Assembly (NCBI GenBank): GCA_017448685.1
Contig: JAFSKY010000106.1
Location: 1-44,358, forward strand
Length of the DNA: 44,358 bases
Reading direction: 5' to 3'
Source: Synergistaceae bacterium
GTDB taxonomy: Bacteria; Synergistota; Synergistia; Synergistales; Aminobacteriaceae
The position numbers and the translations under genes are program-made. The notes beneath the pieces are model-generated. The model was given only the letters and a program-made list of their open reading frames with translations, was not told the origin of the DNA and ran no database searches. Within the stretch, counting starts at the first letter, position 1. Each line of letters opens with the position of its first letter. Shown here piece by piece: positions 1 through 5,736 of this stretch.

Positions 1-873
1 CCTGAGACTACATCAACGCAAAAAATCATGGCCGTAATTGTCGCGCTGGTTTCATTGGGGCTTGGAACGTTCTTCACTTTGAGGCCGGAAATAGCTGACA
101 GCGTGAAGCCGGGTATGCAGTTCGTGATAGTTGGAGCGTATATGCTAATCGCCTCAATGTTCAATCCCGGAATGAATACCCGCGAATTTATCGACGCAAT
201 AGAACAGGGCGCGAGGGGTATACCGTTAGTGTGTGTAGCATGTGCCACAGCAGGACTCGTACTCGGTGCTGTGTCATTAACTGGTATCGGAGGAAAACTT
301 GTAGGGTTCGTGATTTCGTTCGCTGGCGACATGAGACTTCTTGCGCTTGTGCTGGTGATGCTGATTGCGACATTGCTCGGAATGGGACTGCCCACAACGG
401 GAGCATACATACTTGCGGCGGCATTGGGTGCGCCCATCCTCGTGAAGCTGGGATTTCCTCCTATAGCGGCTCATATGTTCGTGTTCTATTACGCGATAAT
501 CTCGAACATCACACCTCCTGTAGCTTTGGCGGCATATGCTGCAAGCTCAATCGCCGACTCGAATCCCAACAAAACGGGCTTCCAGGCAATGCAACTTGGA
601 TTCTTGGCGTATGTTGTGCCGTTTGCGTTCTGCTATGACCCTGGGCTTCTCATGCAAGGCTCATGGGCTGAAATCGGCTGGGCTGTCATTAGCGGAGTCG
701 GTGCTGTGTTTGCGTTCGCGTATATGTGGATGGGGTATATCAGGAAGCCGCTGAATCTCGTGATGAGGCTGCTGCTGTTAGTGGCGGGGGTATTGTGCCT
801 TATGGTGTGGCCTGCTGCGACTATTGCGGGGCTTGTGATCCTTGTGGCGGTATATGCTTTGTCGTTGCGTTAA
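1..873 (+). CDS. TRAP transporter fused permease (DctQM-type), 3' part
   Basis: This is the C-terminal 290 residues of a membrane permease; the frame is open to the first base, so the start lies outside the window. It is almost wholly hydrophobic and carries the GMGLPTTGAY segment followed by PPIAAHMFVFYYA and ITPPVALAAYA, which I recognise from the large (DctM-like) subunit of TRAP transporters, particularly the fused 4TM/12TM type. Such permeases import organic acids using a sodium gradient with a periplasmic TAAT-type binding protein, which would be encoded upstream. The last ~80 residues form extra membrane segments, as in the fused family. A terminator follows directly. The substrate cannot be told. 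Confidence 0.88.
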   Translation, partial: PETTSTQKIMAVIVALVSLGLGTFFTLRPEIADSVKPGMQFVIVGAYMLIASMFNPGMNTREFIDAIEQGARGIPLVCVACATAGLVLGAVSLTGIGGKLVGFVISFAGDMRLLALVLVMLIATLLGMGLPTTGAYILAAALGAPILVKLGFPPIAAHMFVFYYAIISNITPPVALAAYAASSIADSNPNKTGFQAMQLGFLAYVVPFAFCYDPGLLMQGSWAEIGWAVISGVGAVFAFAYMWMGYIRKPLNLVMRLLLLVAGVLCLMVWPAATIAGLVILVAVYALSLR

Positions 874-886
874 TGTGGAAGTTTTG

Positions 887-921
887 CAGGCTCGTGAAAG
901 TTTGCGGGCCTGTTTTTTTTT
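887..921 (+). terminator. Rho-independent terminator after TRAP permease
   Basis: An 8-bp stem (CAGGCTCG at 887-894 with CGGGCCTG at 905-912, one G-U pair) is followed by nine T. It starts 14 bases after the TRAP stop codon. Confidence 0.85.
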
Positions 922-936
922 GCCGATTAGTGTGAA

Positions 937-1346
937 TTACTCACCGCTTGTTTTCTTGCGGTACATGATGATATATGCGCACAAATTTTTCACGTCAGGA
1001 TATTGTTCGAAGCCAATCATAAGACCGCATCCATTCTGGCAGTCAGTATGCTCATTCTTCCATTCGTCAAGGAAGTCCTTGAACTCTATTTTTTCGCGGA
1101 CAATGGCATCAATCTGGAAATAATGACTCTCTTCCTCATTGGCCGGAGTGCATGAGAAGGAAATCTTGTTGAAATCGTAACTGTATAGTGGCGTGTCGAG
1201 CGTAATTGTTTTGCCGTCAACCTTCTTAGCATATTGCACTGTAAGGTGGCCTTCTGACTCCTCAAAACAAATACCTGCCAACGCCTGATTAATGTAGCCT
1301 ACGCCCCTTTGCCGAAATCGAGGGTCAGCACAAATTTTGTCTCCAT
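937..1346 (-). pseudogene. Small family A/B/C member A, frameshifted near its start
   Basis: I do not recognise the family, but the product is clearly a paralogue of the proteins at 1445-1888 and 7808-8308: all share YINxxL near the N terminus, an E-x-x-x-FQID motif, a D/E-x-W-x-x-EH segment and a C-terminal I/V-x-x-YRKK-like strand. The open frame could begin at a TTG at 1353, but its first ~13 residues do not match the family. An ATG at 1346, preceded by a GGGGAAGGA-type ribosome site, reads METKFVLTLDFGKGA and then stops; that matches the N terminus of member B. One extra G in the GGGG run (1304-1307) would join this start to the downstream frame. So this is either a frameshifted gene or a base missed in a homopolymer. 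No signal peptide is seen. Confidence 0.7.
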
Positions 1347-1444
1347 GACTCAAATCCTTCCCCCTTCAAGAAATAAATTCTGCGAGGCCATCTGTAGTTG
1401 GGAAAACCGTATTGGCCTCTGTTACTGCCGAAAAGTTTCACCAG

Positions 1445-1888
1445 CTAATCATCCCCGTTTGTCTTCTTGCGGTAGAGTACAACGAATACGCATATATCTT
1501 TTGCATACAGGTTGTCCCCGAAATCAATCCTCATGCAGTCCGCGGGCTGGAGGCCGGGGTGTTCCTCCTGCCATTCATCACGCATCTTACTCGCGTCGGC
1601 CAGTTTGCGGATGCTTGCATCTATCTGGAAAAAGTAAGACTCCTCATTGCTGGACGAAGTGCAGTCCAAGTATACGTCACCGAGTTTGTAGCTGTATGAC
1701 GGCGGATTGTTGCGGACAGCCTCCTCGTAATTGCTATAATCAGCTCTTGGCAATGACACATCTAGGCGTACGCTCAAGTCCCTGAAATAAACCTTAGACA
1801 GCGGAAGCCCCGACAATGCCCGGTTGATGTAGTCAAGATTCTCTTCTTCTTCCCGGTCAAACCTGAAATCCAGCACAAAATCAGTCAT
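1445..1888 (-). CDS. Small family A/B/C member B, hypothetical
   Basis: A 147-residue protein of unknown function, paralogous to member A downstream and member C at 7808-8308. Shared signals are LDYINRALSGLPLS, the YSYKLGDVYLDCT strand, FFQIDASIR, DEWQEEHPG and the closing VVLYRKK. The pattern suggests a small alpha/beta fold. I placed the start at 1888 because the residues from there (MTDFVLDFRF) align with the reconstructed start of member A. A longer form from ATG 1948 (167 residues) is possible and has a GGGAG element at normal spacing, while the AGGAGG before 1888 is rather far. Members A and B are probably cotranscribed leftward from the promoter at 2069-2097, divergently from the first Ro60 gene. 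Confidence 0.6.
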   Translation of the reverse strand: MTDFVLDFRFDREEEENLDYINRALSGLPLSKVYFRDLSVRLDVSLPRADYSNYEEAVRNNPPSYSYKLGDVYLDCTSSSNEESYFFQIDASIRKLADASKMRDEWQEEHPGLQPADCMRIDFGDNLYAKDICVFVVLYRKKTNGDD

Positions 1889-1998
1889 AATGTTGCCGCC
1901 GCCTCCTCTCGTCAGGAAAGAAATGAAGATGCCGTGAATGTTTTTCATGGCAACTCCCGAAGGAGCGCGAAAATAATCGAGTGAATACTGTAAAGTCA

Positions 1999-2021
1999 GA
2001 TGCAGTCATGAAATCCGCATC
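1999..2021. promoter_or_regulatory. Conserved dyad, possible operator (copy 1)
   Basis: GATGC at 1999-2003 and GCATC at 2017-2021 form an interrupted palindrome. The core GCAGTCATGAAA-CCGC is almost unchanged at 5403-5420 in the second Ro60 locus, whereas sequence beyond it on the left is unrelated. It lies just downstream of the leftward promoter. The XRE-type protein encoded at 4815-5078 is the obvious candidate to bind it, which is inference. Confidence 0.35.
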
Positions 2022-2068
2022 GGCATCTGTTCCCGCCAGATTGTTGCTTTCCGGCTGAAACGCTGAGA

Positions 2069-2097
2069 ATTTTACACTCAGGTTATCCCATTGTCAT
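2069..2097 (-). promoter_or_regulatory. Leftward sigma-70-type promoter (copy 1)
   Basis: On the minus strand ATGACA (2092-2097), a 17-base spacer and TAAAAT (2069-2074). Both hexamers and the spacing recur at 5471-5499 although most of the spacer differs, which supports function. It should drive the genes at 1445-1888 and 937-1346. Confidence 0.6.
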
Positions 2098-2112
2098 TAA
2101 ACCAGAAGTTTA

Positions 2113-2141
2113 TTGCGGGCTTGCGTGTTAAGGTCTATCAT
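2113..2141 (+). promoter_or_regulatory. Rightward promoter of first Ro60 gene
   Basis: TTGCGG (2113-2118), 17 bases, TATCAT (2136-2141). The same two hexamers with the same spacing occur at 5515-5543, again with a diverged spacer. It stands back to back with the leftward promoter (35 boxes 15 bases apart). It predicts a transcript starting near 2148 with a ~200-base leader. Confidence 0.5.
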
Positions 2142-2147
2142 TCCTCA

Positions 2148-2351
2148 CGCAACATTCCCCCACAAGACACACAGAGCTGGCATCGCTGACTCAAAATAGC
2201 GTTGTCCGTTGAGACTGCCTGAAGGCCTACCTCGCCGGGCATCTTTGCGGAACCTGAAATGATAGGGATTCTACGGACGGGCATACGGGATTCTGATGAT
2301 GGGCTGCCGTTAAGGCTCTATGCGTCAAAACGGGAGGAGGTGAAAACAAGA
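2148..2351 (+). ncRNA. Conserved structured leader of first Ro60 gene (candidate Y-RNA-like)
   Basis: The ~200 bases from the predicted start site to the first Ro60 gene match the leader of the second Ro60 gene in long blocks: GAGCTGGCAT, GTTGAGACTGCCTGAAGGC, CCTGAAATGATAGGGAT, ATTCTGATGA and GCCGTTAAGG. The hairpin GCC-TGAA-GGC is identical. A helix at GCATA (2281-2285)/TATGC (2319-2323) is replaced in the other copy by CAAGA/TCTTG at the same place, a compensatory change, and encloses a small hairpin ATGG-GCTG-CCGT (2299-2310). Bacterial Ro60 genes are commonly linked to Y RNA genes, so this may be a Y RNA or a structured regulatory leader. I could not match it to a YrlA consensus from memory. 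Confidence 0.45.
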
Positions 2352-4631
2352 ATGGCACACAGAGGCAGGAAATTAGACGAACTTAACCGGCAGATGAGGA
2401 AAAAATCCCTGCTTGATGAGCGCGACGCAAGGCCTCAGAGGCACAGGGGCGGCGGAGGATGGCGGACTAGGGTCAAGACTCCCGGCGGATACTACTGGAA
2501 CTACACGGGCGAAGAACCCGCAGAACTCACCGCTGAGGCTGAAGAGATGCTCAGGCAGGCAGCTTACTGCGAGAGTTACAGCCCTGAGACGGCGGAATAT
2601 TTCAGGACTCAGGCGGAAGACCTCAAGACGGAGGCCGCTGAGCTGGTGGCATGGGAACGTGAAGACACCATCAGCCGCAGGCGCAGGAATTGGCGGGAGC
2701 GTCGCTCTCACTGGAACTGTTGGAGACACTGTTTTTTTCATCCTTTCATGCCTCCTCAGCGCAAGGCACAGCATCTTTCTTTCCCTCCGGTTCTCTGGGG
2801 ATATGATAGATACAGCAGATACTGGTATTTCAGCAATTATCGCACGGCATGGAGTCAAAGTTGGGAGTACAGTTATTTCAGGCGTTCTGTTGCTGACCGT
2901 ACGCGGGATATAAACTTCATGGGCGGAGTCTCATACAGGATGGTTACCCCACTCGACACGCTCAAGCTCATAAGCGCGGGGTCAATATTTGGCGAGCCAA
3001 TGTATTACCGTGAAGGCGACAATGAAGCCCCCGATAATTTCGACTCAATCTACGGCATAGGCTGGGAGAACGATGCCCGCATCATGTATTACGACGACAC
3101 TAGGCGCAAGAAGAAGCATTTACGGGCTGAGGATGAATACTTCCAGAGGATGGCTCTCTATTTCAGCAGGCTCACGGCCTCGCAGGTCATGGAGAAGGTC
3201 ATAGATGACTCGCTGGAGTTCGACTTTGAGGGGACGCTTAAGTGGGCTGTTGAGCTCCGCACGCGCTTCCTCATGAGGCTAAATCCGCAGGTTATCATAG
3301 TGAGGGCTTCTGTCCATAAAAACAGGCCGGACTTCACGCGCCAAAACCCGGGAAAATTCCAGGATTACGCGCAAAGAATCATGACCCGCGGCGATGATGT
3401 GATTCATCAGCTGGAATACTGGCTCTCAGTCCGTGGGTCAAAGAAGGGAATCCCTCCAGTCCTCAAACGCTCATGGGCGCGCAATATCGGCTCAATGGAT
3501 GCTTACTCGATGTCGAAATACGCTAACGCCGGGACAGGCCTCATTGACACCGTAAGAATATGCCACGCGAAAGGGCCTATCGTTGATACTCTCATGAGGA
3601 CGGGTAAAGTCCCAATGCCGGAAGGCGAAAACACATGGGAACGTCTCAGGGCTTCCGGGATGAGCTGGCAGGAAATCCTCCGCACAATCAAGATGCCTCA
3701 CATGGCTTTGCTCCGTAATCTCAGAGGAATATTCCGCGAGGTCAAGGACGAAGAAACTCTGTCAGACGCTCTCGAACTCCTCAAACGTGGCGTGAGAGGA
3801 GGAAAGCAGTTCCCGTTCCGATATTATAGGGCGTGGAAAATTTTTGAGGACGAAAAAGACTCGTGGCTCTGGGACGTGATAGAGAGAGCATTTCCGTGGC
3901 ATGATAGAGTGCAGGCTGCCCTTGAAGAATGCATCACTATATCCTGCGAGAACCTCCCGGAAATTCCCGGGCGCAGCGCGTTCCTCACCGACAATTCAGG
4001 CTCGGCTTGGGACACTCACACCTCAGAGCATGGAAGCGTGAGCATGGCCGAAATCGGCAACCTAAGCAGCGTCATCGGGGCAATCCGTTCGGAGAAAGGC
4101 ACGGTGTATGCTTTCGGCAACAAACTGAGTGCTGTACCGATAAGCCGTGAGGGGGGAGTCCTTGAGCAGGCCCGGCTCGTAAACAGCATAGGCATGGAGT
4201 GCGGTATGTCGACCGAGAGCGGATTATACGCATTCTTCAGGGACGCTGTATGTCAGAAACAGCACTGGGATAACATCTTCATATACTCTGACATGCAGAC
4301 GAGTTCGAAGCCCACATTCGGCATAAGCCCCGCGGCCTTCAAGAAAATGGGAGCATGGAGAGGAAGGGGTCGGATCGACATCAATGAAGTCGTGAGGGAA
4401 TACCGCGAGAGGGTCAACCCTTGGCTGAACGTGGTATGTGTCCAGACAGCGGGCTACACCAACGCAGTAATGCCAGAGTATGGTTATAGGTCATCAATAC
4501 TTTGCGGGTGGACTGGGAAAGAGCTTTTGTTCGCTGACGAAGTGCGCAGGTTCTGGGACGACATAGAGCAGCGCAGAGGAAGCCACTTCGAGATATTGGA
4601 CACGGAAAAAGTGAACGTCCGCGGATTCTAA
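2352..4631 (+). CDS. Ro60-like TROVE/vWA domain RNA-binding protein (Rsr family), copy 1
   Basis: Ro60 proteins are ring-shaped HEAT-repeat RNA-binding proteins that hold Y RNAs and misfolded or fragmented RNAs; in Deinococcus the homologue Rsr works with polynucleotide phosphorylase. This 759-residue protein has the TROVE pattern from residue ~188: NFMGGVSYRMVTPLDTLKLI and GSIFGEPMYYR at the start, then MPHMALLRNLR and KQFPFRYYRAW. A vWA-like domain follows with the metal-site motif DNSGS at ~547 and HWDNIFIYSDMQ. The start at 2352 has GGAGGTGA in front and aligns with the start of copy 2; an upstream in-frame codon at 2259 lies inside the conserved leader. The protein is longer than usual Rsr because of a basic ~187-residue N-terminal region. 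Residues ~112-185 are rich in Trp, Tyr, Cys and His and absent from copy 2 (see findings). Confidence 0.85.
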   Translation: MAHRGRKLDELNRQMRKKSLLDERDARPQRHRGGGGWRTRVKTPGGYYWNYTGEEPAELTAEAEEMLRQAAYCESYSPETAEYFRTQAEDLKTEAAELVAWEREDTISRRRRNWRERRSHWNCWRHCFFHPFMPPQRKAQHLSFPPVLWGYDRYSRYWYFSNYRTAWSQSWEYSYFRRSVADRTRDINFMGGVSYRMVTPLDTLKLISAGSIFGEPMYYREGDNEAPDNFDSIYGIGWENDARIMYYDDTRRKKKHLRAEDEYFQRMALYFSRLTASQVMEKVIDDSLEFDFEGTLKWAVELRTRFLMRLNPQVIIVRASVHKNRPDFTRQNPGKFQDYAQRIMTRGDDVIHQLEYWLSVRGSKKGIPPVLKRSWARNIGSMDAYSMSKYANAGTGLIDTVRICHAKGPIVDTLMRTGKVPMPEGENTWERLRASGMSWQEILRTIKMPHMALLRNLRGIFREVKDEETLSDALELLKRGVRGGKQFPFRYYRAWKIFEDEKDSWLWDVIERAFPWHDRVQAALEECITISCENLPEIPGRSAFLTDNSGSAWDTHTSEHGSVSMAEIGNLSSVIGAIRSEKGTVYAFGNKLSAVPISREGGVLEQARLVNSIGMECGMSTESGLYAFFRDAVCQKQHWDNIFIYSDMQTSSKPTFGISPAAFKKMGAWRGRGRIDINEVVREYRERVNPWLNVVCVQTAGYTNAVMPEYGYRSSILCGWTGKELLFADEVRRFWDDIEQRRGSHFEILDTEKVNVRGF

Positions 4632-4645
4632 GACGCTTGTTTGGG

Positions 4646-4685
4646 CCTGAGAGGGTGAAGGATGCCTGCTCAGGTTTTACTTTTA
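4646..4685 (+). terminator. Weak terminator-like stem after Ro60 copy 1
   Basis: CCTGAG (4646-4651) pairs with CTCAGG (4669-4674), followed by TTTTACTTTT. A similar CCTGAG/CTCAGG stem and T-rich tail sits at the end of Ro60 copy 2 (7752-7785), so it belongs to the duplicated unit. The loop is large, so termination may be partial. Confidence 0.45.
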
Positions 4686-4700
4686 CGGTGTAGAAATTTA

Positions 4701-4729
4701 TTGCGCGTTTGTTTCCTGTATGCTAAAAT
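4701..4729 (+). promoter_or_regulatory. Promoter of XRE regulator gene
   Basis: TTGCGC (4701-4706), 17-base spacer, TAAAAT (4724-4729), followed by an AT-rich ~80-base leader to the start codon at 4815. Confidence 0.55.
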
Positions 4730-4814
4730 TTGCTATTCGCTGAAAATTGGACTTCACATAAACATTACGATATCCCCAAAAATTACAACCACGTCAAAAT
4801 CAGGAGGAGCAATA

Positions 4815-5078
4815 ATGACTCTCAAGTCGACTTTTCCAGTTATTGATGTGCGTGAGACAGGACGCAGGATTGAGACCCTCCGCAAAGACTCCGGCCTCAC
4901 AGTGAGAGACCTTCAGGAATATTTCGGCTTTGAATACCCACAGGCCATATACAAATGGCAGCGCGGAGAATGCCTCCCCGCCGTGGATAACCTCCTTGCA
5001 TTGTCGCACCTTCTTGGTGTGAAGATTGAGGATCTCCTTGTGTACGAGGACAGGGAGATCTCTTGGCCTGCCGCATAG
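4815..5078 (+). CDS. XRE/Cro-CI family helix-turn-helix regulator
   Basis: An 87-residue DNA-binding protein made almost entirely of one Cro/CI-type helix-turn-helix domain. GRRIETLRKDSGLTVRDLQEYFGF and YKWQRGECLPAVDNLLALSHLLGV are the classic helices 1-5, and IEDLLVYED follows. The start is the ATG at 4815 with AGGAGG 7-8 bases before it; an open frame further upstream covers the promoter and is not used. The gene lies between the two Ro60 genes and has its own promoter. The dyads conserved in the two divergent Ro60 promoter regions (1999-2021, 5403-5422) are possible targets, by inference. No ligand or sensor domain is present. Confidence 0.85.
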   Translation: MTLKSTFPVIDVRETGRRIETLRKDSGLTVRDLQEYFGFEYPQAIYKWQRGECLPAVDNLLALSHLLGVKIEDLLVYEDREISWPAA

Positions 5079-5184
5079 CTTTTTGACGGGCTGCCCTGAG
5101 TCGAGGGTGGCCTTCAACATTTCACATTCCACGCAACAAACCTCACACGCTCAAAGCAATTCCCCATCACAATCACAGCACAAC

Positions 5185-5226
5185 AAAAAACGCCTGAACC
5201 CGGAAATGTTCCTCCAAGTTCAGACG
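5185..5226 (-). terminator. Strong leftward terminator in the gap before Ro60 copy 2
   Basis: Read on the minus strand, CGTCTGAAC (5218-5226) pairs with GTTCAGGCG (5191-5199), 8 of 9 positions, with an inner GGAA/TTCC pairing, followed by six T (5185-5190). No minus-strand protein gene ends here, so it points to an untranslated transcript from the right. Confidence 0.65.
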
Positions 5227-5402
5227 CTGGAATATACGCTCGCACCGCGAATACCATTCATGACAGGTTGGCGTATACATTTCTGCGTCCGCCGCTCCTG
5301 AATACGTCAGGCCGCCAGGTGATAACGCACTTGGAACGTTTGCAGCTGTAACCGTGCTGCCCCGGTACTCCGCGAATTTGAATGTCTGTCGATATAATAG
5401 AT

Positions 5403-5422
5403 GCAGTCATGAAAACCGCTGC
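5403..5422. promoter_or_regulatory. Conserved dyad, possible operator (copy 2)
   Basis: GCAG (5403-5406) and CTGC (5419-5422) flank TCATGAAAACCG, the counterpart of the dyad at 1999-2021. A TATAAT (5393-5398) sits next to it on the plus strand, but without a good 35 box. Confidence 0.3.
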
Positions 5423-5470
5423 GATGCTGTATTCAGAAGTCCGATTGCCTTTCCCCTGAACACGTGAGAA

Positions 5471-5499
5471 ATTTTACCAGCCACATAACGTATTGTCAT
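5471..5499 (-). promoter_or_regulatory. Leftward sigma-70-type promoter (copy 2)
   Basis: On the minus strand ATGACA (5494-5499), 17 bases, TAAAAT (5471-5476). It is identical in hexamers and spacing to 2069-2097, and reads into the candidate small RNA. Confidence 0.6.
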
Positions 5500-5514
5500 T
5501 AAACCTACAGTTTA

Positions 5515-5543
5515 TTGCGGGCATATCTCGTTAAGGCTATCAT
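5515..5543 (+). promoter_or_regulatory. Rightward promoter of second Ro60 gene
   Basis: TTGCGG (5515-5520), 17 bases, TATCAT (5538-5543), matching 2113-2141. The predicted transcript starts near 5550. The TATCAT could alternatively pair with ATGATAG downstream as part of an RNA stem, so the promoter reading is not certain. Confidence 0.5.
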
Positions 5544-5549
5544 ATTCCA

Positions 5550-5736
5550 CAGATGCATGGAGCTGGCATTACTGGCACGGAAAAGCATTGAGCGTTGAGA
5601 CTGCCTGAAGGCCATACCTCGCCGGGGGTCTTTACGAAGCCTGAAATGATAGGGATATTCGGACGCGCAAGAGCAATTCTGATGACGGAATGCCGTTAAG
5701 GTTTCTTGTGTCAAACAGGAAGCGAGGTGAAAGAAA
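5550..5736 (+). ncRNA. Conserved structured leader of second Ro60 gene (candidate Y-RNA-like)
   Basis: This is the counterpart of 2148-2351. The distal helix here is CGCAAGA (5666-5672) with TCTTGTG (5704-5710), 7 pairs with one G-U, enclosing the hairpin ACGG-AATG-CCGT (5685-5696). In copy 1 the helix sequence is different but still pairs. The GCC-TGAA-GGC hairpin is unchanged. The leader runs straight into the ribosome site GCGAGGTGA of Ro60 copy 2, so it may act as a leader, be processed out as a separate RNA, or both. Confidence 0.45.

Larger units (their letters stand above)
5185..5464 (-). ncRNA. Candidate ~280-nt small RNA beside Ro60 copy 2
   Basis: A leftward promoter (5471-5499) and a leftward terminator (5185-5226) bracket a region with no convincing protein gene. 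It can fold: GAGTACC (5364-5370) pairs with GGTATTC (5249-5255) and extends with CGC/GCG, enclosing GCAGC/GCTGC (5342-5360), CCTGA/TCAGG (5297-5311) and a small T-arm-like hairpin AACG-TTCCAAGTG-CGTT (5324-5340). Its position next to a Ro60 gene makes it a candidate Y RNA or Ro60 substrate; part of it may instead be a leader. The rest of the gap from 5079 to 5184 shows nothing recognisable. I cannot test expression. Confidence 0.4.

Noticed and set aside
2259-2351. An in-frame upstream start for Ro60 copy 1
   Set aside because: It falls within the leader shared with copy 2, has no ribosome site, and the two proteins align only from 2352/5737.
5393-5398. TATAAT on the plus strand before Ro60 copy 2
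   Set aside because: No 35 box at normal spacing and not present in copy 1; the TTGCGG-N17-TATCAT pair is conserved in both.
5258-5410. A 50-codon minus-strand frame (starts MTASIIS) in the candidate small RNA
   Set aside because: No ribosome site in front, only the first four codons recur in the other copy, and another frame over the same bases is also open.
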